NCBI GenBank assembly: GCA_012519705.1
Contig: JAAYPR010000026.1
Coordinates: 1 to 36,511 of the forward strand
Reading direction: 5' to 3'
Length of the DNA stretch: 36,511 nt
Source of the DNA: Campylobacteraceae bacterium
GTDB taxonomy: Bacteria > Campylobacterota > Campylobacteria > Campylobacterales > Campylobacteraceae
Part shown: piece by piece, positions 7,964 to 16,718 of the stretch
Layout: each line of letters opens with the position of its first letter
Position numbering within the stretch: the first letter of the stretch is position 1
Notes under the pieces: model-generated
Told to the model about the DNA's origin: nothing
Seen by the model: the letters and a program-made list of their open reading frames with translations, nothing else
Databases searched by the model: none
Position numbers and translations under genes: made by a program

Positions 7964-9196
7964 TTAGCTTTTCGCCACAAGCTTAACTATCTCTTTTACC
8001 ACTTCATGTGAAGCTTTTAGAGATTTTACTGGAAGATACTCAAAAACCGAGTGGAAGTTATGAGCTCCTGTGAAAATATTTGGGCATGGAACTCCTTTTT
8101 CAGAAATCACCGCACCATCATATCCGCCTCTCATAGGTTTGACTTTCATCTCAACTCCAGCGTTTTTATACGCCTCTTTTGCGAATTTGATGGCTGGGGC
8201 ATTTTCATCTTTTAGAAAGTTATAGACATTTTTATATCTATCACTTAGTTCTATTTCGATTCTATTATCCCACACCTTGTTTAGCCCATCAGCTAAGTTC
8301 TGTAAAAACTCCATCCTCTCTTTATATTTTTGCTCATCAAACTCTCTAATATCAAGCTTTAAAATAGTTTTTGCACTATTACCGCTCATCTCTTTTACCC
8401 AGTAATACCCTTCCTTGTTTTCGGTATATTCAGGTGCTTCGCCACCAGGCAGAAGTGAGATGAATTTGTGAGCTAAAAGAAGTGAGTTTACTAAATTTCC
8501 TTTTGCGTTCATAGGGTGAGCACTTTGACCCTTGAAGGTTAGTTTACAGTCCCCTGCATTCCAGTTTTCATAGATGAACTCGCCTATTTCACAGCAGTCT
8601 AAGCAGTATCCAAAGTCAGCCTCAACCTTGCTTATATCCAACGCCTTTGCCCCGCGAAGCCCTTGTTCCTCATCAGGCACAAAACATGCGATTATATCGC
8701 CGTGTTTAACGTCAGGATTTTTAACAAAATACTCAAACATACTAACTATACTTGCAATCGCTGCTTTATCATCAGCTCCAAGTAAGCTCGTGCCATCAGT
8801 TACGATGATACTGTCGCCAACGTAGTTTTTAAGCTCTTTATGTTCACTCTCTTTTAGATAGATGCCTAAATTTTCATTTAAGCAAATATCGCCACCGCTA
8901 TACTCTACTACTTTTGCTTTTGTGTCGTTTGTCTGCTCAGCACTTGTATCAAGATGAGCAAAAAACGCCACACTCGGAACTTTTTTATCTAAATTTGAAG
9001 GAAGTTTAGCTATCAAAATAGCTTTTTCACTTAGGCTTATCTCTTTAATGCCTAAATCTTCAAGCTCTTTTTTGATAAGTTTTGCAAGTTCAAGTTGGTT
9101 AGGGCTAGATGGCATAATGCCATTAGCCCCATTTTCGCGGTTAGTAGTAGTGTTAATTTTTGTGTAGTTTAAAAATCTCTCTACTATATCCATCAT
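7964..9196 (-). CDS. pepT: Peptidase T (tripeptide aminopeptidase, M20B)
   Basis: A 410-aa protein, the family's usual length. It removes the N-terminal residue from tripeptides in the cytoplasm using two zinc ions. The metal motifs are present: AHLDTS (H81, D83), GADDKAA (D142), PDEEQG (E176/E177), CLDCCEIGE (D200) and a late TGAHNFHSVFE histidine. The dimerisation lid starts near GQSAHPMNAKG. The ATG at 9196 is followed at once by a second ATG at 9193 that is better spaced from the AAGGA site, so the protein may be one residue shorter. It starts 6 bases after the stop of the DcuC-like carrier, so it is the last gene of the peptide-use cluster. Confidence 0.95.
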   Translation of the reverse strand: MMDIVERFLNYTKINTTTNRENGANGIMPSSPNQLELAKLIKKELEDLGIKEISLSEKAILIAKLPSNLDKKVPSVAFFAHLDTSAEQTNDTKAKVVEYSGGDICLNENLGIYLKESEHKELKNYVGDSIIVTDGTSLLGADDKAAIASIVSMFEYFVKNPDVKHGDIIACFVPDEEQGLRGAKALDISKVEADFGYCLDCCEIGEFIYENWNAGDCKLTFKGQSAHPMNAKGNLVNSLLLAHKFISLLPGGEAPEYTENKEGYYWVKEMSGNSAKTILKLDIREFDEQKYKERMEFLQNLADGLNKVWDNRIEIELSDRYKNVYNFLKDENAPAIKFAKEAYKNAGVEMKVKPMRGGYDGAVISEKGVPCPNIFTGAHNFHSVFEYLPVKSLKASHEVVKEIVKLVAKS

Positions 9197-9202
9197 CTGT
9201 CC

Positions 9203-10522
9203 TTATAGAATAACAAACGCTATCACGATAACTGAGATAACCATGCCTAAAGCTGTTCTTTTTGCGATCTCAAAAGGACTAACTCCTGCAAGACCAGCAC
9301 AAACGATACAACCACCAGCAAGTGGAGATGCTGTTCTACCAAGTGCACCAGCAATCGCTGCTGCCATACCAAGCTTATCTTGAGCAAAACCAAAGTCAGA
9401 TGCGTGAGTTGTGATAGCTTCGTTAAACGCAAACGCAGCCGCATCACCTGAGCCAGTTACAACAGCCATCATAAACGGTATAAATGTTCCACCAAATTTT
9501 ACATACTCTTGCTCGTTTTTTAAGATTTCTATGATGTAGTCTATCGCCCCACAAGCTGAAAGACCAGCAACGAAAACACCAGCTGCTATGATGATACCCA
9601 TAACATCAGCATAAGCACTTCCCATACCTTTGAAGAACTCTTTTGTTATTGTTTCAGGGTTTGTCCAAGTAACAAAAAGTGTTACGATAGCACCGATAAT
9701 CATCGCTTCAGCAACGCCCATTTTTGTCCATTTTAACCATGAAATTTCATTTAAGCTTGTTCCGCCAACGATTAAGATAGCAAGAGGAATCAAAGGCATT
9801 AAAGCGTGAAGATAGTTGATTTTTACATCTTCTTTTGGTGTATCAGTAGCAGCAACACCGCCACTTGCTAAAAGATAGTTTGTTCCTTTGTTGTAATCTT
9901 TTAAAACTATAGCAACTAAACTCATAGAAATTAAAACTATAGCAAGTGCTGTAAGTGCACTTGGCATTTGAACTTTAATAACATCTTGAACTGTATAAGC
10001 AGCATTTCCTGACTTTACAACCATTTCTGTTACGAAAATGTTGTGAGCAGAACCTGGGCTTAAAGTCCCACCAAAAGTTCCAGCAAAAACAGCTGCTGCT
10101 GCCATAGCCGGTCTAATACCTGCCGCCATCATAAGTGGTATCAAAGTTGTTCCAACCGCAGCTGAACATCCAGCAGCTGATGGAAGTGCTATGTTAATAA
10201 AATATGTTAATATCGTAACCAATGGAATTAGGAAAAATCCTATATTTCCAAGTGGTTTTGTAAGAGCATCAACAAGTTGTTGATCGCACTTTGTATATCT
10301 TAAAACAAAAGCAAAACCCATACTAGCACAAATCGCCTTTATAAGACCAGCTTTTACCATACCTGTAGTAAAAGCAGTAAGCCCATCCATCGGCTTTAGC
10401 GACAGAACGCAAAGCAGTAGTCCCACTCCAAGCAGAACTGTTTTTGTATCTCTTTTTTTAATAAGAAGAACAACAACAGCAACTAGGCCAGCAACTGCCA
10501 GCCACAATCTTAATGTTTCCAT
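9203..10522 (-). CDS. DcuC-family anaerobic carrier, copy 2
   Basis: A 439-aa hydrophobic protein with about 11-12 predicted membrane spans and small-residue-rich hairpins (IALPSAAGCSAAVGTTLIPL, AGALGRTASPLAGGCIVCAG). These match the DcuC/C4-dicarboxylate anaerobic carrier family. DcuC in E. coli moves succinate and related C4 acids. Here the gene lies between peptidases and next to a close paralogue, so an amino-acid-like, peptide or acyl-amino-acid substrate is also possible. It follows copy 1 by 33 bases and has AAGGAG upstream. Bases 9723-9817 are identical to 11076-11170 in copy 1, although the flanking sequence is clearly diverged. Confidence 0.85.
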   Translation of the reverse strand: METLRLWLAVAGLVAVVVLLIKKRDTKTVLLGVGLLLCVLSLKPMDGLTAFTTGMVKAGLIKAICASMGFAFVLRYTKCDQQLVDALTKPLGNIGFFLIPLVTILTYFINIALPSAAGCSAAVGTTLIPLMMAAGIRPAMAAAAVFAGTFGGTLSPGSAHNIFVTEMVVKSGNAAYTVQDVIKVQMPSALTALAIVLISMSLVAIVLKDYNKGTNYLLASGGVAATDTPKEDVKINYLHALMPLIPLAILIVGGTSLNEISWLKWTKMGVAEAMIIGAIVTLFVTWTNPETITKEFFKGMGSAYADVMGIIIAAGVFVAGLSACGAIDYIIEILKNEQEYVKFGGTFIPFMMAVVTGSGDAAAFAFNEAITTHASDFGFAQDKLGMAAAIAGALGRTASPLAGGCIVCAGLAGVSPFEIAKRTALGMVISVIVIAFVIL

Positions 10523-10555
10523 AAAAACTCCTTTTCTTTAAGAATTCACTATTTT

Positions 10556-11872
10556 TTAGAGAATAACAAATGCTATCACACAAACTGCGATAACCATACC
10601 TAAAGCTGTTCTTTTTGCGATCTCAAAAGGATTTACTCCTGCAAGACCAGCACATAGGATGCAAGCTCCAGCTATTGGAGATGCTGTTCTACCAAGTGCT
10701 CCTGAAATTGCCGCTGCTAAACCAAGTTTATCTTGAGCAAAACCAAGCTCAGCTGCGTGAGTTGTGATAGCTTCGTTAAACGCAAACGCAGCCGCATCAC
10801 CTGAACCAGTAACAACTGCCATCAAGAATGGTATAAATGTTCCACCAAATTTAACATATGATTGTTCGCTTTTTAAAAACCCGATAACAAACTCAATCGC
10901 TCCACAAGCTGTAAGACCAGCAACGAAAACACCTGCTGCTATAATGATACCCATTACGTCAGCGTAACCATTTCCCATGCCTTTAAAGAACTCTTTTGTA
11001 ATTTTCTCAGGATCTGTCCAAGTTACAAAAAGTGTTACAATAGCACCGATAATCATCGCTTCAGCAACACCCATCTTTGTCCATTTTAACCATGAAATTT
11101 CATTTAAGCTTGTTCCGCCAACGATTAAGATAGCAAGAGGAATCAAAGGCATTAAAGCGTGAAGATAGTTAACTTTTGCTTCATCTTTTGCTTCATCAGC
11201 CATAGCTCCACCACTTACTAAAAGATAGTTTGTTCCTTTGCTATAGTCTTTTAAAACAATAGCTACAATACTCATAGTTACTAAAGATATGCCTAAAGCT
11301 GTAAGTGCATTTGGTATCTGTACACTTATAGCATCTTGAACTGTATAAGCCGCGTTTCCTGCTTTAACAACCATATCTGTCATAAAGATATTATGCGATA
11401 GTCCAGGACTTAGAGTTGAGCCAATAGTTCCTGCAAAAACTGCCGCTGCCGCCATAGCTGGTTTAACACCTGATGCCATTAGAAGCGGTATTAAAGTTGT
11501 TCCAACCGCAGCTGCACATCCAGCAGCTGATGGGATAGCAATGTTGATGAAAAATGTAAGTGCTGTAACCATTGGGATTAGGAAAAATCCTATATTTCCA
11601 AGTGGTTTTGTAAGAGCATTAACAAGTTGCTGATCGCATTTTGTGTATTTTAAAACAAAAGCAAAACCCATACTAGCACAAATCGCCTTTATCAGACCAG
11701 CGTTTGTCATAGACTTAGTAAATGCCTCAAGTCCAGCCATTGGCTTTAGTGAAAGCAAGCAAAGTGCTAAACCAACCCCGATTAAAACTGTTTTTGTATC
11801 TCTTTTTTTAACAAGAAGAACAACAACAGCAACAAGGCCAAGAACCGCTAACCATAGTCTTAACGTTTCCAT
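10556..11872 (-). CDS. DcuC-family anaerobic carrier, copy 1
   Basis: I choose the ATG at 11872 (438 aa) because AAGGAG stands 6-9 bases before it and because METLRLWLAV then matches the start of copy 2. The longer frame to 11908 would overlap pepE. The protein has the same membrane topology and motifs as copy 2 (IAIPSAAGCAAAVGTTLIPL, ISGALGRTASPIAGACILCAG). The two carriers are most alike in the middle and at the ends and differ most in the cytosolic loop near residues 215-225 (ASGGVAATDTPKED against VSGGAMADEAKDEA). It lies 13 bases after pepE, in the operon. The substrate is not known; C4-dicarboxylate is the family default. Confidence 0.85.
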   Translation of the reverse strand: METLRLWLAVLGLVAVVVLLVKKRDTKTVLIGVGLALCLLSLKPMAGLEAFTKSMTNAGLIKAICASMGFAFVLKYTKCDQQLVNALTKPLGNIGFFLIPMVTALTFFINIAIPSAAGCAAAVGTTLIPLLMASGVKPAMAAAAVFAGTIGSTLSPGLSHNIFMTDMVVKAGNAAYTVQDAISVQIPNALTALGISLVTMSIVAIVLKDYSKGTNYLLVSGGAMADEAKDEAKVNYLHALMPLIPLAILIVGGTSLNEISWLKWTKMGVAEAMIIGAIVTLFVTWTDPEKITKEFFKGMGNGYADVMGIIIAAGVFVAGLTACGAIEFVIGFLKSEQSYVKFGGTFIPFLMAVVTGSGDAAAFAFNEAITTHAAELGFAQDKLGLAAAISGALGRTASPIAGACILCAGLAGVNPFEIAKRTALGMVIAVCVIAFVIL

Positions 11873-11885
11873 AAAAACTCCTTTT

Positions 11886-12584
11886 TTAAAGTTTAATTTT
11901 ACTACCAAGTTTTATGGTAGAAACTTCTTTTTTATACTCAAATTTTAGTGCGTCAGCGTAACCTATAAGCTCGGCTTCATCTCCAGCTATATTAAGAGCA
12001 GTTCCCTCAGGAAGAGCGTAAACTATCTCGCTAGGGTTTGCTATCAAAAACTCTTCAAGTCTCTCTTCCCTGCTCTCGCCGTTATGACCTGGAATTTTAC
12101 CGCTTATAAAGTGTGGGTTTATCTGATAAGGGAAAATCCCTAAGCTATCAAAAGATTTTGGCATAGCGATAGGCATATCGTTTGTTGTCATCATGGTTTT
12201 ACCAGCGATGTTTGCCCCAGCACTCCAGCCAAAATAGAGCGTGCCGTTTTTTACAGCTTCTTTTATAGGCTCTATCAAATCAAGCTCATACAAAGTTTTT
12301 AAAAGCATAAATGTATTTCCGCCCCCAACTGCTATGGTTTTAGCGTTTTTAATAGCAGCTTTTTTATCTTCAAATTTATGAATTGATTTAACATTTTTGT
12401 TTTCTAAGCAGTTTTGAACTCTTAGCTCATACTCATCATTTGTTCTTCTAACTCCAGCATAAGGGATGAAAAGAATTTCTTCATCCCAGTTTTTGCCTAA
12501 AAACTCTTTTATCCAACCTTTTGAGTGGGTTAGATAACCAGTGTCTTTATAACTTGATGCACTTAAAAGTAGAGCTTTTTTCAT
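11886..12584 (-). CDS. pepE: Peptidase E (alpha-aspartyl dipeptidase, family S51)
   Basis: A 232-aa cytoplasmic protein. It hydrolyses dipeptides with N-terminal aspartate. The nucleophile elbow GWSAGAN has Ser121, Asp136 lies in MTTND and His158 in INPHF. This is the same spacing as the Salmonella/E. coli triad 120/135/157. GGGNTFML near 87-94 is also typical. It sits between the AbgA-like hydrolase (18 bases upstream) and the first DcuC-like carrier (13 bases downstream). Aspartate released here could feed fumarate/aspartate metabolism, which fits a C4-acid carrier next door. Confidence 0.95.
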   Translation of the reverse strand: MKKALLLSASSYKDTGYLTHSKGWIKEFLGKNWDEEILFIPYAGVRRTNDEYELRVQNCLENKNVKSIHKFEDKKAAIKNAKTIAVGGGNTFMLLKTLYELDLIEPIKEAVKNGTLYFGWSAGANIAGKTMMTTNDMPIAMPKSFDSLGIFPYQINPHFISGKIPGHNGESREERLEEFLIANPSEIVYALPEGTALNIAGDEAELIGYADALKFEYKKEVSTIKLGSKIKL

Positions 12585-12602
12585 ACTTTTTCCTTTTTTG
12601 TT

Positions 12603-13919
12603 TTAATTTTTGCCATTTATCTTATAAGCTGAGCGAACAAAAACATCAACTCCAGCTAACAAACTATCTTCATCGAAGTCAAATTTTTCGTTATGGTGCC
12701 CTGCTGCTAGCGTGGTTCCTACCATCAAGTAAGCACTTTTTCCACCTTGATTTTGAACTGAGTGCATAAAGTGAGCAAAGTCCTCGCACGCCCCAAAGTC
12801 AAAGTCTCTAACTATTTTGTCATCATCGATAAAAGGTGACTCTTTTGCACTCTCTTCGTAAATTTTAGTTACTTCTGCGTCACTATCGCCACCAGCTGTT
12901 CCGCCTGTGATTTTGATGTCATACTCAACGCCGTAAATTTGACTCACGCCTTTTACGATGTCAAATGCTTGCTCTCTCATAAAATCATTAAGTTCAGTTG
13001 TCTCGCCTCTTGTCTCACACGCTAGATAGCCATTTGGTGCGATAACGTTTCTTCCCTCTCCTGCTTTTAAAACTCCAACGTTTATTCTAGTTACACCTTT
13101 AGCGTTTCTTGTGATTCCATGCATGCTAAGAGCCATTTGTGCTGCTGCTAAAAGAGCGTTTTTACCATCTTGTGGTGCACCTGCTGCGTGAGCTGATGTG
13201 CCTTTGATAGTTACGTCAAATTTACTAGTTGCAAGAAGTTTGTTTGTTCCACAAATTATCCCTCTTGGCGTTGTAGCTTGGAATCCCATATGTCCACCAA
13301 GCAGGTAGTCAACCCCGTCCACAACTCCAGCTGCTTCCATACCAACCGCACCCCTTGTGCCCTCTTCTGCTGTTTGGAAGATAAATCTAAACTTTCCATT
13401 AAAGTCATCTAAATTTTCAGCTATAAGCTTTGCTGTATAAAGCCCCATTGTTATGTGTCCATCATGTCCGCATGCGTGAGTAATACCATCAATATCTGCT
13501 CTAAAGCCCTCTTTTGCTGGTCTATGGCTCTCATCTTTGCTCTCTGTTACATCAACGCCGTCAATATCAAATCTAAAAGCTGTAAATTTACCAGGTCTTC
13601 CAGTGTCGATGTCCGCAACAAGTCCTGTTAAGCCATCTTCCATAACATCAAGGTATTTTTTTTGCTCATCGTTTAGCAAGGTTTTTGCTCTCTCGATTGC
13701 TTTTTGGCAAGCTTCTTTGCTTCCAAGTCCTTGTCTTGCATCAGGCTTTACAACTTCTCTACCCATTTTAAGAGTGTAGCCCATTTTGCTCATTCTATCT
13801 GCAATGACTGCTGTGGTAAAAAATGTAAACCAACCAGTTTCAGGATGAGTGTGGAAATATCTCCTATCCTTAATCATCTCTTCTTTTAGTTCATTAACTC
13901 TACTAGCTATTTTATCCAT
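12603..13919 (-). CDS. AbgA-like M20D amidohydrolase (p-aminobenzoyl-glutamate / N-acyl amino acid hydrolase)
   Basis: I use the ATG at 13919 (438 aa) since AAGGAG lies 6 bases before it; the longer frame to 13952 adds 11 residues without support. Motifs follow E. coli AbgA closely: WFTFFTTAVIADRM, KMGREVV, DTGRPG, HACGHDGH (148-155), EEGTRG (185-190), NVGVLKAGEGRNV and the end AGHHNEKFDFDE. AbgA works with AbgB to split p-aminobenzoyl-glutamate; no AbgB or AbgT is seen here. Related M20D enzymes cut other N-acyl or N-aryl amino acids. The carriers next to it may bring in the substrate. Lacking AbgB, its true substrate may differ. Confidence 0.88.
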   Translation of the reverse strand: MDKIASRVNELKEEMIKDRRYFHTHPETGWFTFFTTAVIADRMSKMGYTLKMGREVVKPDARQGLGSKEACQKAIERAKTLLNDEQKKYLDVMEDGLTGLVADIDTGRPGKFTAFRFDIDGVDVTESKDESHRPAKEGFRADIDGITHACGHDGHITMGLYTAKLIAENLDDFNGKFRFIFQTAEEGTRGAVGMEAAGVVDGVDYLLGGHMGFQATTPRGIICGTNKLLATSKFDVTIKGTSAHAAGAPQDGKNALLAAAQMALSMHGITRNAKGVTRINVGVLKAGEGRNVIAPNGYLACETRGETTELNDFMREQAFDIVKGVSQIYGVEYDIKITGGTAGGDSDAEVTKIYEESAKESPFIDDDKIVRDFDFGACEDFAHFMHSVQNQGGKSAYLMVGTTLAAGHHNEKFDFDEDSLLAGVDVFVRSAYKINGKN

Positions 13920-14032
13920 ATCTTCTCCTTCTTTATCAGTGTATGTTATCAAAATTTTATCTAACTTTTAACCTAAATTTCTTGCCAATCAATTTATCCA
14001 TAATACCCCTGAAGCACCCTCCTTTATTAAAT

Positions 14033-15268
14033 TTACTGTTTTGCTAAGCTTAGCATCGTGTGAGCTAAAAGAGTTGTTCCTTTAACCGCATCATCAAAGT
14101 TTATCTCTTCTTTTATATTATGACTGATGCCGTCCTTACAAGGCACGAAAATCATCCCAACTAAATCTGCAATCCCTTGCATATGCATAGCGTCATGCCC
14201 TGCCCCACTTGGTAGTTTGATAGCTTTTATATCAAGTTCTTCCGCCAAGCTTTCAAGTAAATTTACAATTTCTTCATCAAGTTTAACCGGCGTATCTTTT
14301 GCTAAGCTTAGAAGTTCATACTCTAAATTCCAAGTTTTACAAATTTCATCTATAGAGTTTCTGATTTTCCCGTCAAGTTCGTTTAAATCGCCCTCGTCTA
14401 TATCTCTTATGTCAATACCTAAAACGCATTTTCCTGGGATTACATTCATAACTCCAGGTGTTGCATTTGCATACCCAACAGTTGCGACTGCTGTTTTATA
14501 CTCTTTTGCTAGCGAGTTTATTTTTAGGATTATCTCACTTGCACCAACTAAAGCATCTTTTCTCATATTCATAGGTGTTGCACCGCTATGGTCTGCACTT
14601 CCTATGATGGTTAGCTCGTAGCGAATCGGTGCTGCGATTCCTGTGACTATACCAACTGGGGTATTTTTATTTTCCAACACTGGACCTTGCTCAATGTGAA
14701 GTTCAAGATAGGCTTTATATGTGCTATCTTTTAAAACTGCGTTTTTTAAATTTGAAGGCTCACACCCAAACTCTTCCATAGCTTGAAAAAGTGAAATTCC
14801 ATTCCCATCTTTTAGTTTATGAAGGTCATCTAAGCCAAGTTTACCAGCTACAATTTTACTTCCAACTGTAGCCATTTTAAACCTACTTGACTCTTCGCAA
14901 GCAAAAACTATAAGCTCAAGCGGACGGTTTAGTTTAGCTCCACTCTCTTTTATAGCTCTAATTGCCTCAAGTCCAGCCATAACTCCCAAAGTTCCGTCAT
15001 AAAACCCGCCATTTGGAACACTATCTATATGTGAGCCAACACTTACTGGGGCTAAATCTGGGTTTTCTACTTTGTCAAATCTAGCAAATATATTTCCAAC
15101 TGAGTCCTCTTTGACACTAAGACCTGCTTCATCTATAAGAGTTTTTAGATACTCTCTTGCTTCTTTTTCTTCTTTAGAAAATGCAAGTCTAGTTAGTCCA
15201 CCGCCCTGCAAAGCTCCAAATTTAGAAATTTCTCTAAATTCATTTTCAAATCTTGTTTTATTTATCAT
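14033..15268 (-). CDS. N-carbamoyl-L-amino-acid hydrolase / allantoate amidohydrolase-like (M20C)
   Basis: A 411-aa protein of the HyuC/AmaB/AllC group. Metal ligands can be seen in GSHIDSVPNGGFYDG (H80, D91), FACEESSRF (E125/E126), LELHIEQGPVLE (H191) and a late DGISHNIKEE histidine. ADHSGATPMNMRKDAL and PSGAGHDAMHM are further family motifs. These enzymes release ammonia and CO2 from ureido or carbamoyl substrates, or hydrolyse related amides. No dihydropyrimidinase or allantoinase is nearby, so the substrate is undecided. It lies 13 bases after the rhomboid gene and has GGAGGAGA just upstream of ATG. A 113-base gap to the AbgA-like gene could hold an internal promoter. Confidence 0.85.
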   Translation of the reverse strand: MINKTRFENEFREISKFGALQGGGLTRLAFSKEEKEAREYLKTLIDEAGLSVKEDSVGNIFARFDKVENPDLAPVSVGSHIDSVPNGGFYDGTLGVMAGLEAIRAIKESGAKLNRPLELIVFACEESSRFKMATVGSKIVAGKLGLDDLHKLKDGNGISLFQAMEEFGCEPSNLKNAVLKDSTYKAYLELHIEQGPVLENKNTPVGIVTGIAAPIRYELTIIGSADHSGATPMNMRKDALVGASEIILKINSLAKEYKTAVATVGYANATPGVMNVIPGKCVLGIDIRDIDEGDLNELDGKIRNSIDEICKTWNLEYELLSLAKDTPVKLDEEIVNLLESLAEELDIKAIKLPSGAGHDAMHMQGIADLVGMIFVPCKDGISHNIKEEINFDDAVKGTTLLAHTMLSLAKQ

Positions 15269-15281
15269 CTCTCCTCCTTAA

Positions 15282-15848
15282 TTATCTTCTTCCATAGGCT
15301 AAATATGCGTATAAATAGCCTATTCCAAAGCCAAACAGGTGTGCATACCAGCCGATATTCATCCCTGCAAGCATAGGCACAAAACTCATAAGTAAAATCG
15401 CCATAATAAGCCCATTTCTCATATATGGATTTACATAGGCTAAAAATCCAAGCAAAACTGAAATAGCCCCACTCGCTCCAACTAAATTTACTATGACGCC
15501 ATTTTGTGCTGCAAAATATGTATAAGAAAGACTAAGGATTGAGGTTAAAACTCCACCTATTATATAAAGAAGTCCAAATTTTAGGCTTCCTAAGCGGTGC
15601 TCTAAAACAGAGCCGAACTGATACAAAACCGCCATATTCATAAGAAGATGAAGTAAGTTTCCATGCATAAACATCGTGGTAAACACCTGCCAGTAAAAAC
15701 CACGAAAAACGAAGTAGTTAAGTCCAAAATATGCCATATAAAACGGAGTGTTAAGCATATAATGAACCATAAAAAAGACAATCACATTTATAGATATAAG
15801 ACTAAGTGTTACTCTCAAATTAAAACCTTTTTGCGATAATTGTATCAT
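15282..15848 (-). CDS. Rhomboid-family intramembrane serine protease
   Basis: A 188-aa integral membrane protein with six hydrophobic spans. The rhomboid signatures are present: MHGNLLHLLMNM (H62, H67, N71), the GASG nucleophile loop with Ser126, and the catalytic His170 in GWYAHLFGFGIGY. It is a minimal bacterial rhomboid without extra domains and cleaves membrane proteins within the bilayer. The start at 15848 has almost no ribosome site, and a TATAAA-like box lies about 20-30 bases upstream, so the leader is very short. It seems to be the first gene of the minus-strand cluster. Confidence 0.92.
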   Translation of the reverse strand: MIQLSQKGFNLRVTLSLISINVIVFFMVHYMLNTPFYMAYFGLNYFVFRGFYWQVFTTMFMHGNLLHLLMNMAVLYQFGSVLEHRLGSLKFGLLYIIGGVLTSILSLSYTYFAAQNGVIVNLVGASGAISVLLGFLAYVNPYMRNGLIMAILLMSFVPMLAGMNIGWYAHLFGFGIGYLYAYLAYGRR

Positions 15849-15942
15849 ATTTTTTACATAAAAAACTACTTTTATAAAAGAAATTTTAACTTTGAGAGTT
15901 ATTTTTTGTAGATAGCTAAATTTTTATTTTACATTTTTTATT

Positions 15943-16581
15943 TTACAACTTCCAGGCAATTTTTCCAAACCCAGCAAATCTATTAGCACTTAGGCATGAA
16001 CTATCGCCTCTAGCACAGCTTACTATATAGCTATTTTCTATCTTTGTGCCAGCCCTATGGGTGTTGTTTTTCTTTAAGTTCATATAGTCTAGCTGATTTC
16101 TACCGCGAGTATTGTGGATAAATCCAACTCTTCCATCCTTATAAACATCTCTAACTACACCTATATGAGTGATTTGCTTTTTTTTGCTGTTTTTTGTTCT
16201 GCTTGTTGTGTTGTAGAAAAAGATTAAATCCCCTGGTCTTGGGTTTTCTGTAGAGATAGCGTTATTTGCCGCATACAGTCTGTAAATTCCGGCTGATTTC
16301 CCGCCACCACTCATATGCTCCATAAGCTCACTGCTATCAAAGTAAATATTATCATTTCTATCATTTAAAACCGTGATAAACCCTGAGCAGTCTCCGCCTA
16401 TTCTTTTTCCAGTTTTTCTGTCTATGCTTGATAAAAGTGCCCAAGTTTCAGGATTTAGTTTAAAAGCAAGCTCGTCACTAATACTTGCATCCCCTATGGT
16501 AAGAGCGTTATTTTTCTCAGCACATCCAGCCATAAATAAAGAAAACGCTAAAGAACATAAGACGATTTTAAATTTATACAT
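15943..16581 (-). CDS. NlpC/P60-type (C40) lipoprotein, likely murein endopeptidase
   Basis: I prefer the ATG at 16581 (212 aa) because it has TAGGA 6 bases upstream and gives a clean lipoprotein signal, MYKFKIVLCSLAFSLFMAGC, with the lipid-bearing Cys at 20. The longer frame to 16653 hides this signal. The catalytic set of the C40 family is visible: Cys65 in GGDCSGF, RPGDLIFF near 115-122, His139 in ITHIGVV and His156 in FIHNTRG. It would trim peptidoglycan stem peptides from the periplasmic face of a membrane. It is divergent from murA, another cell-wall gene. Confidence 0.85.
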   Translation of the reverse strand: MYKFKIVLCSLAFSLFMAGCAEKNNALTIGDASISDELAFKLNPETWALLSSIDRKTGKRIGGDCSGFITVLNDRNDNIYFDSSELMEHMSGGGKSAGIYRLYAANNAISTENPRPGDLIFFYNTTSRTKNSKKKQITHIGVVRDVYKDGRVGFIHNTRGRNQLDYMNLKKNNTHRAGTKIENSYIVSCARGDSSCLSANRFAGFGKIAWKL

Positions 16582-16671
16582 AGTTTTCCTAAGGTTGTAA
16601 GTTTTTAAAGGAAGCATTTTACAAATCTTTGGTAAATCAATGGCTATTACCATTCATAAGTAATTTTTTTG

Positions 16672-16677
16672 TATAAT
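16672..16677 (+). promoter_or_regulatory. -10 box of murA
   Basis: TATAAT lies 42 bases before the murA ATG within a T-rich tract. No clear -35 box. Confidence 0.55.
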
Positions 16678-16718
16678 TTTTGGGTTTTAAAATTTAAGAT
16701 TTAATTTAGGATTATAGT

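Noticed and set aside
11643-11948. Plus-strand frame over the start of the DcuC-like gene and the end of pepE
   Set aside because: It is antisense to two well-supported genes and its composition is the mirror of membrane-protein codons.
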